From the NCBI GenBank assembly GCA_913058575.1, contig CAJXRF010000035.1:1-54226 (forward strand): a stretch of DNA of 54,226 bases. Reading direction: 5' to 3'. Below are positions 1 through 9,335 of the stretch, in pieces (the first letter of the stretch is position 1; each line of letters opens with the position of its first letter). Both the position numbers and the translations under genes were made by a program. The notes beneath the pieces were generated by a model. It was not told the DNA's origin, searched no databases, and was given only the letters and a program-made list of their open reading frames with translations. Origin of the DNA: an uncultured Bermanella sp. Its GTDB lineage: Bacteria; Pseudomonadota; Gammaproteobacteria; Pseudomonadales; Oceanobacteraceae.

Positions 1-388
1 CGTGAAATCAAATTCTATTCCAGTTGCCATGAATTTAAGGATATAAGCTTTAAGTGGGTGGTTAAAGGTCATTTCAAACAAATACCTGACTAATAAGACA
101 AGTAAGAATGGGGATTTACAGGCGATTCTCCTGTTAATCTAGCTAGGGCGTGAAATCAAATTCTATTCCAGTTGCCATGAATTTAAGGATATAAGCTTTA
201 AGTAGGTGGTTAAAGGTCATTTCAAACAAATACCTGACCAACAAGACAAGTAAGGGTGGGGATTTACAGGCGATTCTCCTGTTAATCTAGCTAGGGCATG
301 AAATCAAATTCTATTCCAGTTGCCATGAATTTGAGGATATAAGCTTTAAGTAGGTGGTTAAAGGTCATTTCGAGCAAACTCCTGACTG
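1..388. repeat. 148-bp tandem repeat, about 2.6 copies
   Basis: Three successive units begin at 1, 149 and 297, an exact 148-bp period. Copies 1 and 2 differ at only a few scattered positions; copy 3 decays after about 388. The array enters from the left edge, so its full length is unknown. No unit holds an open frame of useful length. Each full unit contains a near-perfect dyad (118-134 and 266-282: ACAGGCGA, T, TCTCCTGT, one mismatch). The rest of this gene-free stretch, to 546, carries the presumed xseA promoter, which I could not place. Function unknown. Confidence 0.95.
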
Positions 389-546
389 AATGGTTAGCTA
401 ATAAAGCCTGCAATTAATTATTTTATACCTTAACTTCTATCTCTTTCAGCGCCATAGCAGCTTCTTTAAACCAAAGCACCTCACCATTTACGCCTTAGAT
501 TCATGTATTATACCTCCAACAAAAAATAGCTAAGCGTATAAGCCAA

Positions 547-1908
547 ATGAACAATCAAGCACAAGGCCCCATTGTTTTTACCGTCAGCCAGCTTAATCGC
601 CAAAGTAAAGAACTGCTAGAAACCTACTTGCACCGCGTACAGGTGAGCGGTGAAATTTCTAACTTATCCCGCCCAAATTCAGGTCACTGGTATTTCACGT
701 TAAAAGACCAGCGCGCCCAAGTACGCTGCGCCATGTTTAAAAGCCGCAGCCAAAATGTAGGCTTTATCCCCAAAGAAGGTGAGCAAGTACTTATTAATGC
801 CTCGGTGAGCTTGTATGAAGCGCGCGGCGACTATCAGTTAATTGTGGATAAAATGCAAAGTGCTGGAGAAGGCGCTTTAAAAATTGCATTTGAAGCCATG
901 AAAGAGCGTCTTAACCAACAAGGCTACTTTAACGACGAATATAAAAAAGCCATTCCCAGCCACCCAAAACACATTGGTATTGTTACCAGTCAAACGGGCG
1001 CTGCCGTTAAAGACATTATATCTGTTCTTAAAAGACGCTTTCCTGCCCTGCCTATTTCTATTTATCCCACCCAAGTACAGGGTGATTTAGCCGCAGGGCA
1101 AATTGTTCAAGCTATTCAAAGAGCCAACCGTGACGGGTTATGCGATGTGTTAATTGTCGGGCGCGGCGGCGGCAGTTTAGAAGACTTATGGCCATTCAAT
1201 GAAGAGGCTGTGGCTCATGCTATTTTTCAAAGCCAAATTCCTATTATTAGTGCCGTAGGCCATGAAGTAGATACCTCCATTAGTGACTTTGTGGCCGACT
1301 TGCGCGCCCCAACCCCATCAGCCGCAGCTGAATTGGTTAGCCCTGATAGATTTGAATGGCTAGGACGGTTTGAGCATTACCAGCGCCAACTGGTGCGCAG
1401 CATGGAAAATCGCTTATCCGCGCAACGCTTTCATCTATCGCAGCTGGTTAAACGCTTACGCCACCCTAAAGACAAGTTGCAAGAAAATATGCAGCGCCTT
1501 GATATGGCTGAGCTTAAGCTAAAAAATGCAATAGAGCGCCGCCTATCAGGCAACAAAGATCAGTTGTCAAAAGTTAGTACTCGCTTACAACAGCAAAAGC
1601 CCGATAAACGCTTGGCACTCATGCAACAGCACACATCTCAATTACAACAAAGATTACAACAGGCCATAAAACAACAGCTTATGGACTTGGGCAACCAGCT
1701 ATCAAGACAAGCGGAGGTATTGAATGCTGTGAGCCCACTGAGTACTCTAGGTCGGGGCTATGCCATTCTCACCAATGACAAAGGCCAAGCCATTCGTGAC
1801 AGCCAACAGGCTAACCCAGGGGATACAGTTCATGCACAATTACATGTTGGTCAACTCACCTGTACGGTTGTGGAGCAAACCAAACAGAGTGTCCATGAGC
1901 TTAAGTAA
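547..1908 (+). CDS. xseA: Exodeoxyribonuclease VII large subunit
   Basis: Large subunit of the ssDNA-degrading exonuclease VII, which works with the small subunit XseB in DNA repair. At 453 residues it has the usual length. The N-terminal third is the OB-fold (it includes SGEISNLSRPNSGHWYFTLK). The catalytic family segment follows, with GRGGGSLEDLWPFNEE at about residues 207-222 and the downstream SAVGHEVDTSISDFVADLRA block. The C-terminal half is long, Gln/Leu-rich and helical, as expected for the coiled-coil arm. The ATG start matches the family N-terminus, though no strong ribosome site precedes it. Its end overlaps the next gene by 14 nt, suggesting coupled translation. xseB is not in this window. 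Confidence 0.97.
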   Translation: MNNQAQGPIVFTVSQLNRQSKELLETYLHRVQVSGEISNLSRPNSGHWYFTLKDQRAQVRCAMFKSRSQNVGFIPKEGEQVLINASVSLYEARGDYQLIVDKMQSAGEGALKIAFEAMKERLNQQGYFNDEYKKAIPSHPKHIGIVTSQTGAAVKDIISVLKRRFPALPISIYPTQVQGDLAAGQIVQAIQRANRDGLCDVLIVGRGGGSLEDLWPFNEEAVAHAIFQSQIPIISAVGHEVDTSISDFVADLRAPTPSAAAELVSPDRFEWLGRFEHYQRQLVRSMENRLSAQRFHLSQLVKRLRHPKDKLQENMQRLDMAELKLKNAIERRLSGNKDQLSKVSTRLQQQKPDKRLALMQQHTSQLQQRLQQAIKQQLMDLGNQLSRQAEVLNAVSPLSTLGRGYAILTNDKGQAIRDSQQANPGDTVHAQLHVGQLTCTVVEQTKQSVHELK

Positions 1909-2704
1909 TCTCTTAAAGATTATGGCAATAATGACGTGTGCATTAAGCACCTCCACATGGGCACTTCCCCAATCCAACCCAGTTCCTGGGGGAATTGTGA
2001 CCCTTAAGCTATCTGATAAAACTGAGTTAAAACCCGAGGCATTCTACAAAGATAAAGCGGTCATGGTCACAGCACATGAAGGTTACTGGCATGCCGTGGT
2101 GGGGTTAGGGTTAAACACGCCATTGGGTTACCAAGAGGTGCGCGTTAATGGCAAGGGCATTGCCTTTAACGTTATCCACAAAGACTACCCAGAGCAGCAC
2201 ATAACCCTGAAAACCAATAAGCACGTGGATTTAAGCGAAGCCGATTTAAAGCGCCATAAAGGCGAAAAACAAAAAGCCAACAAAGCCTTTAACAGCTTTG
2301 ATGAAACTCAATCACCAGACTTTGCATTTATGAAACCCGTTAAAGGGTCATTTTCAAGTCTCTTTGGATTAAAACGCTTCTTCAACGAAAAGCCTCGCAA
2401 CCCCCATAGCGGGTTAGACATAGCCGCTCCCAAAGGAGCCCCCATTTTAACGCCATCTCCAGGTAAGGTAGTGCTAACGGGCAACTTTTTCTTTAATGGA
2501 AATGTGGTGTATGTGGACCATGGCCAAGGGCTAATCAGCATGTTTTGCCACTTAAGTGAAATCGGCGTAGAACAAGGGGACACCCTAATAAAAGGCCAGC
2601 CATTAGGGAAAGTGGGTGCCACTGGCAGAGTAACAGGCCCTCACCTTCACTGGTCGGTTAGCTTAAACAATGCTCGTGTGGACCCTATGTTGCTATTGCC
2701 TTAA
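1895..2704 (+). CDS. Secreted M23-family peptidoglycan endopeptidase
   Basis: Probable periplasmic zinc endopeptidase acting on peptidoglycan cross-bridges. I choose the ATG at 1895 (269 aa) over an upstream in-frame ATG because it begins a clear signal peptide (MSLSNLLKIMAIMTCALSTS followed by TWALPQ). The C-terminal half is a LytM/M23 domain with zinc-ligand motifs HSGLDIA (HxxxD) and HLHWS (HxH), plus the usual GNVVYVDHGQG and GxVGATGRVTGPHLHW segments. The N-terminal part resembles the small beta domain found before M23 in related proteins. It overlaps xseA by 14 nt and is probably co-transcribed with it. Substrate and partner proteins cannot be told from sequence. Confidence 0.9.
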   Translation: MSLSNLLKIMAIMTCALSTSTWALPQSNPVPGGIVTLKLSDKTELKPEAFYKDKAVMVTAHEGYWHAVVGLGLNTPLGYQEVRVNGKGIAFNVIHKDYPEQHITLKTNKHVDLSEADLKRHKGEKQKANKAFNSFDETQSPDFAFMKPVKGSFSSLFGLKRFFNEKPRNPHSGLDIAAPKGAPILTPSPGKVVLTGNFFFNGNVVYVDHGQGLISMFCHLSEIGVEQGDTLIKGQPLGKVGATGRVTGPHLHWSVSLNNARVDPMLLLP

Positions 2705-2783
2705 CGAAATCAACATAGACATTTCCCCTCACTAATACCGTATAATCAGCCCAAGATAACCCTATATGCTTGAGGACACTAAC

Positions 2784-3368
2784 ATGGACGATTTTTCAGA
2801 CTTTAAAGCCGCCATGGCCGGTGTGAACCCTCTAAAAGTGGATGCCCGAGTTGACCTAAAAAAGAACAAGCAAGACAGCCAGTCCATTCAAATGCGCCGT
2901 CAAGCAGCCACTGCCGTGGCCACTAAAGATGCCAACCATTTAAGCGATGACTATGTGGAAATGGTCAAGCCACAAGATATATTGTCGTACCGAGGCAATG
3001 GCTTACAAAATGGCGTCTTTAAAAAATTGCGCCAAGGAAAGTACCCATTAGATGCCCGCTTAGATTTACACCGTAAAACAGTAGAACAAGCTCGCACTGA
3101 CGTGTACCGATTTATAGACGATGCCCTTCGCTATGACTTACGTAATGTCATTATTTTACATGGCAAGGGAGAAAAAGAAGCCACTCCTGCCCTACTTAAA
3201 AGTTGGATCAACAAGTGGTTACGCCAGCTAGAAAACGTCATGGCTTTTCACAGTGCTCAGCAATTTGATGGCGGCACGGGTGCTGTTTATGTGATGCTGA
3301 GAAAAAGTGAGCGAAAAAAACAAGAAACCCGTGAATTACATGGCATTAAAAGCGATTATCCACAGTAG
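2784..3368 (+). CDS. Smr-domain protein (SmrA/YdaL type)
   Basis: Small MutS-related domain protein, a family of nucleic-acid endonucleases/binding proteins. The Smr domain fills the C-terminal half: LDLHRKTVEQAR (LDLH motif), ILHGKGEKE (HGKG) and GGTGAVYVMLR. The N-terminal half is a charged linker, as in the short proteobacterial SmrA group rather than full MutS2. I prefer the ATG at 2784 because GAGG lies 8 nt upstream; an ATG at 2766 would add six residues. About 194 aa. Whether it cuts DNA or RNA is not shown by the sequence. Confidence 0.9.
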   Translation: MDDFSDFKAAMAGVNPLKVDARVDLKKNKQDSQSIQMRRQAATAVATKDANHLSDDYVEMVKPQDILSYRGNGLQNGVFKKLRQGKYPLDARLDLHRKTVEQARTDVYRFIDDALRYDLRNVIILHGKGEKEATPALLKSWINKWLRQLENVMAFHSAQQFDGGTGAVYVMLRKSERKKQETRELHGIKSDYPQ

Positions 3369-3393
3369 CTAAACAAACTGTAAAGGAGCCAAT

Positions 3394-3579
3394 ATGAGTG
3401 ATGATAAAAAATTTGGCACCGCCCAATCCATGCAAGCAGATTCCAGCCATTGTGGTTTACGCCCCAGCAAAGAAGCCATGGATGAAGGCTTTAGCGTCGA
3501 TTTCTCACAAGCAAAAACGTTACTAAACAAAAAAAGCCAAGAAGAAAGCCCAACTCAAGCACACCCGAAAGCCGAATAA
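3394..3579 (+). CDS. Small hydrophilic protein of unknown function
   Basis: A 61-residue ORF with a good ribosome site (AAAGGAG a few bases before the ATG), 25 nt after the Smr gene and probably in its transcript. The protein is hydrophilic with no signal peptide or membrane segment. It has one Cys (SSHCGLRPS) and a Ser/Gln/Glu/Pro-rich tail that looks disordered. I do not recognise the family. Site spacing and position make a real gene likely. Confidence 0.7.
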   Translation: MSDDKKFGTAQSMQADSSHCGLRPSKEAMDEGFSVDFSQAKTLLNKKSQEESPTQAHPKAE

Positions 3580-3716
3580 CCCTCACTTAGTTGACCTTAA
3601 ATACTCAGCTTAAGGCCACCCACCACCTACACAATTTGTACTCTTTATTCATCCATAAGCTACCTTGAAAGCCTCTTCCCCTGAGCTACAGTTAACAAGT
3701 ATGAATAGGGAGTTTC

Positions 3717-4889
3717 ATGATTAATCCAATAAAAGAATTGTTTTCAATAGGCGCACAGACGCAACTTAAGCAATTATCAAAAAAAATCCGTCAATTAAGT
3801 GCTGAAAATGACAGCTTAAATAGCCAGATTCAGAACACTAAGCTGACTCTCACAGCTGCCGATGAACTGCATCAGCACATTGGCGATTTATCTAAAGAAA
3901 ACATATCTATTAACTGCCTACTGTTTAAAACCGTGGCCAGCGTAAATGATATCCACAACTTGGTTAGCCATAATGCTGAAGCCCTTGGAGCTGAACGCTC
4001 TCGCTTAAAAGACAGTGAAGCCACCTTTGATCAAATTGGCATTATTTTGCAACAAGTCAGCAGCAACCTAAATAAAATAGACACTCAGGCCGCTAGCACC
4101 TCGGAAAACATGGTGAATTTGAGTGACAGTGCCATAAAAATAAATGAATTTGTTGGCCAAATTGAAGCCATAAGCAACCAAACTAACTTACTGGCATTAA
4201 ATGCAGCCATAGAGGCCGCTCGCGCAGGAGAGCAAGGGCGAGGTTTTGCGGTAGTGGCCGATGAAGTAAGAACCCTAGCCGGCCAAACAGGCAATACCAC
4301 CGAAGAGATTGGCAGCATTATTCAGAACATCACCAAGTTCATACAAGACATTGGCCAAGGCATTGAATCCATTCGCACTGACGCCAGCAATTTAAAAGAC
4401 ACCACCGGCACGGTTGAGTCTTCAGTCAATCTCATTACTGATTTATCACGGAACATGAACTTAATCATTAACCGCAGTACCAATGAAAGTTACATTCAGG
4501 TGGCTATGTTAAGCCTAACGGTATTTAAGTCACGAATTTATGAATTGATTGCAGTGGATAAAATTGAAGAATCTAAGTTACTTGAAATAAGTGACCATAC
4601 TGGTGGTCGTTTAGGACGCTGGTATTTTGAAGGATTAGGGCAAAGCACCTTTGGGCATTTGCAACACTATCGTCAATTAGAGACCAGCTTAAAGGCCATG
4701 CACATCAGCGCTTGTAATGCCTTACGAGCATCTATTGATGGTTTAGTAGCGTCTAAACTCAAGCACCTTGAAAGCATGGAAGAGCATAGCCAATTCTTAA
4801 TTAATGGCTTGTGTGGCCTGAACGAAAATCTTCAAGAGATGGCTCAAGCGGCAAAAGACAGCGATGATCATGGGGATGTTCTTTTTTAA
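3717..4889 (+). CDS. Soluble methyl-accepting chemotaxis protein with degenerate CZB domain
   Basis: Cytoplasmic chemoreceptor of 390 aa without membrane segments. An N-terminal coiled coil (about 14-60) leads into an MCP signalling domain whose hairpin tip ([20 protein letters not shown], then [20 protein letters not shown]) is canonical and should bind CheA/CheW. The C-terminal region (about 255-345) aligns with the zinc-binding CZB domain, including the Cx[LF]GxW[YL] signature, but here it reads GRLGRWY (297-303) with Gly in place of Cys. The first His is Leu267 and the penultimate His is Leu325; only His329 of the four ligands remains. Zinc sensing as in TlpD or DgcZ is therefore doubtful. 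GGGAG precedes the ATG. Confidence 0.9.
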   Translation: MINPIKELFSIGAQTQLKQLSKKIRQLSAENDSLNSQIQNTKLTLTAADELHQHIGDLSKENISINCLLFKTVASVNDIHNLVSHNAEALGAERSRLKDSEATFDQIGIILQQVSSNLNKIDTQAASTSENMVNLSDSAIKINEFVGQIEAISNQTNLLALNAAIEAARAGEQGRGFAVVADEVRTLAGQTGNTTEEIGSIIQNITKFIQDIGQGIESIRTDASNLKDTTGTVESSVNLITDLSRNMNLIINRSTNESYIQVAMLSLTVFKSRIYELIAVDKIEESKLLEISDHTGGRLGRWYFEGLGQSTFGHLQHYRQLETSLKAMHISACNALRASIDGLVASKLKHLESMEEHSQFLINGLCGLNENLQEMAQAAKDSDDHGDVLF

Positions 4890-4978
4890 GGCGCTTAAAA
4901 CTCCACCGATTTTGCAAAATAATTACTTCTTTTTAAAACTCAGGCACAATGCCCAAAAACTGCAACAGATGAATAATT

Positions 4979-5311
4979 GTGATTAAACTTTGCCACGTGG
5001 ATGAATTATTAGAAAGCCAATCAAAAGGCTTCAACCTTAACGAGCAACATATTTTAGCGGTGAAAAAATATGGGGAAATTTATGTTTATGAAAACCGCTG
5101 TCCACATTTAGGCATTCAAATGGAAATGATGCCAGACCAGTTTTTAGACTCTACTCATTCTCTTATCATGTGTGCCATGCATGGGGCATTATTTAGAATT
5201 GAAGATGGATTGTGCATCAGTGGCCCGTGTCTAAACCAAAAGTTAAAACCCTTGAAGTTTGAAATTCATAACGAGCTTATTTATTTTATTTCTGAAAAAA
5301 ACCAGTCATAA
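4979..5311 (+). CDS. Rieske [2Fe-2S] ferredoxin-like protein
   Basis: A 110-residue stand-alone Rieske protein. Both cluster-binding motifs are present: CPHLGIQ (CxH, about residues 41-47) and CAMHGALF (CxxH, about 65-72), followed by the usual GPC segment. This resembles small Rieske ferredoxins such as NirD-like or dioxygenase-ferredoxin proteins that pass electrons to oxygenases or reductases. The start codon is GTG with no clear ribosome site. It follows the chemoreceptor by 89 nt; no partner oxygenase is adjacent, so its redox partner is unknown. Confidence 0.88.
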   Translation: MIKLCHVDELLESQSKGFNLNEQHILAVKKYGEIYVYENRCPHLGIQMEMMPDQFLDSTHSLIMCAMHGALFRIEDGLCISGPCLNQKLKPLKFEIHNELIYFISEKNQS

Positions 5312-5366
5312 ATGCGATGACCCCGTCATAACCAAGATGAAAAAACAGGGCCACCCACTATTTATT

Positions 5367-5765
5367 TTAGTCTTGATTTCGACAACGCTCGGCTGGTACT
5401 GACAATTGCTTGAGCAAGTATTCTTTAAAATCTTGCTCATAAGGCTGCAGCGCCAAGGCTTTTTCCATACATAATAGCCACGCATCTCGCTCATCACTGC
5501 CTATGGCCAAGTGACTATGTGCTGCAGGAATTGAAATGGCACCATACTTTTCTTTATAAAGCCTAGGGCCTCCTGTCCAGGCCGACAAAAAACGCGCCAG
5601 CTTGTCTCGTGATAAAGTTAAGTCATCTGCATGCATGGCCCGAACGTTTTTCGCTTCAGGCAGCTCATCCATAAAGGTATAAAAAGCATCGACTAATTTA
5701 ATTAGCCCTTCAAACTGTCCAGCGGCTTGGTAGCTTGCATCGTTAGTGCCGTAGGGAGTTTTCAT
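5367..5765 (-). CDS. Group II truncated hemoglobin
   Basis: A 132-residue truncated globin of the trHbII/GlbO class, which binds haem and handles O2, NO or peroxide. Family landmarks are YGTNDASYQAAGQFEGL near the N-terminus, FMDELPEAKNVRAMH, a WTGGPRLYKEKYG block and GSDERDAWLLCM near the C-terminus. The proximal His lies in the AAHSHLAIG segment. It starts 88 nt downstream of der on the same strand, but a strong hairpin (5802-5837) lies between, so it probably has its own promoter. It converges with the Rieske gene, with only 55 nt between. Confidence 0.9.
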   Translation of the reverse strand: MKTPYGTNDASYQAAGQFEGLIKLVDAFYTFMDELPEAKNVRAMHADDLTLSRDKLARFLSAWTGGPRLYKEKYGAISIPAAHSHLAIGSDERDAWLLCMEKALALQPYEQDFKEYLLKQLSVPAERCRNQD

Positions 5766-5801
5766 GGTAATTCAGCCATTGGGGGGGTAAGAGAGTTAAC
5801 T

Positions 5802-5837
5802 GAAAACCGAAAAAATAAGTGCTCTTTTTCGGTTTTC
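5802..5837 (-). terminator. Terminator downstream of der
   Basis: A 13-bp perfect inverted repeat (GAAAACCGAAAAA at 5802-5814 and its complement at 5825-5837) with a 10-nt loop lies just after the der stop codon. The A/T-rich stem supplies a U-tract on either strand, so it may work bidirectionally. Confidence 0.8.
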
Positions 5838-5853
5838 GCTTTTTAAGTGGGGA

Positions 5854-7308
5854 TTATTTCTTTTGGCTTTCTTTGCCACGTTTAGTTTTAAGTTTGCTGC
5901 GCTTGGCTTTGCGAATATCGGCAGTTTGTTTCACACGCTCACCACGTTTTGATTTATTAAACAGGCGATCTTCTTTCTGGCCATCAAATGGGTTGTCGCC
6001 AGATTTAAATTCAAAGCGAATAGGCGTACCACTGATTTTTAATACGCGGCGAAAAGTGTTACCCAAATAACGCTTATAGCTATCAGGTAACGAAGAAACT
6101 CGATTACCATGCACCACGATCACAGGAGGGTTCATTCCCCCTTGGTGGGCATAACGTAGTTTAATACGCGCACTGCCCACCATTGGCGGCTGGTGATCCA
6201 TAACAGCATCTTCTAACACACGAGTTAGCTGGCTTGTGGGTAAGTTCATGTAGGCACTTTCATAAGCGTCTTCTACAGAATCGTATAAATTACCCACCCC
6301 TGTACCGTGCATGGCACTGATGAAGTGAATATCCGCCCATTCAGCAAAGGTTAAACGGCGCTCTAGTTCTTTCTTAACAAATTCTTTGTCTTCGGTGGTC
6401 ATGCCGTCCCACTTGTTCACGGCAATCACTAAAGCGCGGCCTGCGTTCAAGATAAAACTCAGCATGGTTAAATCTTGTTCAACGATGCCATCACGGGCAT
6501 CCACCACCAAAATACTCACATTGCTGTCTTGAATGGCTTGTAAGGTTTTAATAATGGAGAATTTTTCAACCGCCTCAGAAATACTTCTACGACGACGTAC
6601 ACCGGCAGTATCAATTAGGGTGTACTGCTTATCATGACGTTCATAGGGAATATAAATACTGTCCATGGTGGTGCCAGCTTTATCAAACACCACCACACGG
6701 TCTTCACCAAGCATACGATTTACAAGGGTAGACTTGCCCACGTTAGGTCGGCCAATGACTGATATTTTTACACCGCGTACATCAACTGAAGGGTCATCTT
6801 CATCCCGTAAAAATTCTGCGGGCAATTCCCCCAACACTTTTTCCATTAACAAGGTGACGCCCCGGTTATGAGCCGCTGCAATCATTTGAATGTGGCCCAA
6901 GCCCAGTTCAAAGAAATCGTTACCAGCAAGGTCAATATTGAGGCCATCTATTTTGTTAACCACTAAATAGGTTTTCTTTTGAATGGTGCGCAGGTGCTGT
7001 GCAATCATCATATCGGCTGGCGTTAAGCCCGCTCTTGCATCTACCAAGAATAATACGATGTCGGCTTCGTCCATGGCTTGAAAGCTTTGATCGGCCATTT
7101 TGGCATCAAGACCCTGCTCCATGCCACTGATGCCGCCAGTATCCACCACAATATAGTCACGTTCACCCACTTTACCGGCACCAAATTTACGGTCACGGGT
7201 AAGCCCTGCAATATCCGCCACTAAAGCATCGCGGCTTCTGGTTAGGCGGTTAAATAATGTAGATTTGCCGACATTAGGTCGACCAACAAGCGCTATTACA
7301 GGGTTCAT
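5854..7308 (-). CDS. der: Ribosome-associated GTPase Der (EngA)
   Basis: Tandem-domain GTPase needed for 50S ribosome maturation. The first G domain has GRPNVGKS at about 9-16, DTGG and NKID. The second has GRPNVGKS near 187, DTAGVRRR and NKWD. A KH-like domain follows (TRVLEDAV to [11 protein letters not shown]), then a very basic tail rich in Lys/Arg. Length 484 aa is normal. It is the last gene of the hisS-yfgM-bamB-der string; 88 nt separate it from bamB and hold a hairpin (7335-7355), so it may be partly uncoupled from the genes above. Confidence 0.98.
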   Translation of the reverse strand: MNPVIALVGRPNVGKSTLFNRLTRSRDALVADIAGLTRDRKFGAGKVGERDYIVVDTGGISGMEQGLDAKMADQSFQAMDEADIVLFLVDARAGLTPADMMIAQHLRTIQKKTYLVVNKIDGLNIDLAGNDFFELGLGHIQMIAAAHNRGVTLLMEKVLGELPAEFLRDEDDPSVDVRGVKISVIGRPNVGKSTLVNRMLGEDRVVVFDKAGTTMDSIYIPYERHDKQYTLIDTAGVRRRRSISEAVEKFSIIKTLQAIQDSNVSILVVDARDGIVEQDLTMLSFILNAGRALVIAVNKWDGMTTEDKEFVKKELERRLTFAEWADIHFISAMHGTGVGNLYDSVEDAYESAYMNLPTSQLTRVLEDAVMDHQPPMVGSARIKLRYAHQGGMNPPVIVVHGNRVSSLPDSYKRYLGNTFRRVLKISGTPIRFEFKSGDNPFDGQKEDRLFNKSKRGERVKQTADIRKAKRSKLKTKRGKESQKK

Positions 7309-7334
7309 GAAAATACTTTTAATTCAAAAATGAA

Positions 7335-7355
7335 ACACAGGCCAAAGGCCTGTGT
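7335..7355 (-). terminator. Hairpin between bamB and der (possible attenuating terminator)
   Basis: Perfect 9-bp stem (ACACAGGCC at 7335-7343, complement at 7347-7355) with a 3-nt loop. On the minus strand it is followed by a broken T run (TTTCATTTTTG), so termination is probably partial. Confidence 0.5.
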
Positions 7356-7396
7356 AAAACAAACTACTACAATAATAGCTCAGCTTTTAAGAAGCT

Positions 7397-8614
7397 TTAT
7401 TGAGCCAGTTGAAATAGGTTTAAAAAACCAGAGTTGTTGATGGCTAAAATATAAGAATCTTTAACCTGCAACTTGGTGCGCAACCCAGGATCTTTAGAAA
7501 AATAACGAGAAGGGTGTTTCTTCCCATAAGAGCCTGTACGTACCCAATCTAAGGCTGGACGAGCCACTTGCTCGCGTCCTGCCAATGCGCCATCTAGCTG
7601 CTTAACCAGATGAATGTATCCTTCAAAATCGGATACCGCGATATAACTATTAAAAAAGACAGGCTCACTCAGCTTACGACCCTGCAGCTCGGCCATGGCC
7701 CATACATCACTGCCACTGCGATCATCAAATGCCATTAACAAATCATCGGCGCTAACCATGTAAAGGTTACCTAAACCGTATATAGGCCCATGATAAGAAG
7801 ACGCTTCGCGCTTCCACATCATTTTGCCACTGCGTAAATCAATGGCGGCAATATGCCCTTGGTAACCGCTTACATATAATTGGTCATCACGAATCAGCAG
7901 GCTGCCATCAACATCCACTAAGCGCTCAAGTTCACTGCGCCCAGCCGGTACACCCACACGCTCATTCCACAAAATAGCACCATCTTTAACACTTAAGCCC
8001 ACGACCTTACCGTTGGCAAAGGCTGCAATGACCGTGTCGTTATAAAACACAGGAGCTGAAGTACCGCGTAACGTCAAAGCCGGTAGGTTACTGTCGTAGC
8101 TCCACAACGTCTTGCCGTCTAAATCTAATAAATGCAGTTTGCCGTCTATGGTTTGTAGCGCCAGTACATCGCCACTCACCACTGGTGCGGTTAGTACTTC
8201 TGAATTTAAGCTACTGCTCCAACGCTGGCTGCCATCGTTAATGTCCAATGCAATCACATCACCGTTAGCACTGGCCACAAAGGCCAGATCTTTCGCTACG
8301 CTTACCGCAGCGGTTAGCTCTGTTTGCAGATCTTGTTCCCAAACCACATCACCACTTTCAAGATCAATGGCTTGCAATAAACCGAACGCGTCGGCTGCAA
8401 ATACCTTATCTCCTTGAATCGTTGGGCGTAAGCCAGCAAAGGCTTTTCCTAAACCTTTACCAATTTGTTTATCCCAAACATGGTTCAGGCTCACTTCTTC
8501 TTCAAATGAAGTCAGCTCTTTAGGGCCTATTTCTGCTGGCTCGGCTTCCTCTTGCTTTGGGTTGCTTGAGCAAGCCGCAAGACCTGCCAACAAGACTGCA
8601 AACAATAATCGCAT
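7397..8614 (-). CDS. bamB: Outer-membrane assembly lipoprotein BamB
   Basis: Lipoprotein of the BAM complex that inserts beta-barrel proteins into the outer membrane. The N-terminus is a lipoprotein signal with lipobox LAGLAAC (Cys15). The rest consists of PQQ-like beta-propeller repeats with recurring WxxxL...AxV and G.V.ALD..dG...W motifs, typical of YfgL. 405 aa is near the usual length. Its ATG overlaps the yfgM stop codon by one base (TAATG), pointing to coupled translation. Confidence 0.96.
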   Translation of the reverse strand: MRLLFAVLLAGLAACSSNPKQEEAEPAEIGPKELTSFEEEVSLNHVWDKQIGKGLGKAFAGLRPTIQGDKVFAADAFGLLQAIDLESGDVVWEQDLQTELTAAVSVAKDLAFVASANGDVIALDINDGSQRWSSSLNSEVLTAPVVSGDVLALQTIDGKLHLLDLDGKTLWSYDSNLPALTLRGTSAPVFYNDTVIAAFANGKVVGLSVKDGAILWNERVGVPAGRSELERLVDVDGSLLIRDDQLYVSGYQGHIAAIDLRSGKMMWKREASSYHGPIYGLGNLYMVSADDLLMAFDDRSGSDVWAMAELQGRKLSEPVFFNSYIAVSDFEGYIHLVKQLDGALAGREQVARPALDWVRTGSYGKKHPSRYFSKDPGLRTKLQVKDSYILAINNSGFLNLFQLAQ

Positions 8615-9258
8615 TAGTTATTCACCGCCAAGTCGTCCAATTTCATTTTCAACATTGGGTTATTGGCACCAATACGCTGAGCGGCCACCACAGCTTTACT
8701 GTATGCATCACGGGCAGCGTCTTTATCCCCTTGAGCAAATAAAATATCGCCTTTTGTTTCTTCGTATTCTGCTTCAAAAGCCCCTTCTTTACCCGCTGCA
8801 ACTAATGCTAGGGCATCGTCTTTTTTATCCATGGCTAGCAATACTCTAGCAAGACGTACGGTAGCTAACTGAGTTAACGCTTCATCATTGCTGTTGGCCA
8901 TAACATTGCGTAACTCGGTTTCAGCGACGGCTAAATCATCGGCATCTACCGCATCTTTAGCATTAAATAGTGATGCAAATGATGCGTAAACAGTGCCCTG
9001 ATAATCACTTTTTAACTGATCTAATAACATGCTACGACGACCTTTATCGGCCTCTTCAGTGCTGTTATTGATGCTCAAAATTTCTTGATAAATAGCAGAA
9101 GCTGCTTCGCCTGTCGCTTGTTTTTGGCCTTGGTAACCTTGAAAGCCAAACCAACCGGTCGCCACAACAGCTAACGCCACTACGGTTTGCTTACCGTTTT
9201 CTTTCCACCAATTTTTAATGGCTTCGATTTGTTCTTCTTCGGTGCGCATATCGCTCAT
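8614..9258 (-). CDS. yfgM: YfgM-family TPR protein (SecYEG ancillary subunit)
   Basis: Inner-membrane anchored periplasmic protein of 214 aa. A short cytoplasmic N-terminus rich in acidic residues (EEEQIEAIKNWWKENGK) is followed by one membrane helix (QTVVALAVVATGWFGFQGY, about 24-42) and a TPR-like helical domain. In E. coli YfgM associates with SecYEG and PpiD in the transfer of exported proteins. Position between hisS and bamB is the conserved one. A second Met at codon 4 is an alternative start. Confidence 0.93.
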   Translation of the reverse strand: MSDMRTEEEQIEAIKNWWKENGKQTVVALAVVATGWFGFQGYQGQKQATGEAASAIYQEILSINNSTEEADKGRRSMLLDQLKSDYQGTVYASFASLFNAKDAVDADDLAVAETELRNVMANSNDEALTQLATVRLARVLLAMDKKDDALALVAAGKEGAFEAEYEETKGDILFAQGDKDAARDAYSKAVVAAQRIGANNPMLKMKLDDLAVNN

Positions 9259-9335
9259 ATTATTACTCCAATTTTTATTGTTAGATCCAAATGGGTGTCG
9301 CCAACAAGGTGACGAGCCCTTCTTAAATAAATTGA

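Noticed and set aside
1-388. CRISPR array
   Set aside because: The unit is a 148-bp direct repeat with no variable spacers and no cas genes nearby.
1760-1894. Longer N-terminus for the M23 peptidase
   Set aside because: It would lie wholly inside xseA in another frame and would bury the signal peptide that starts at 1895.
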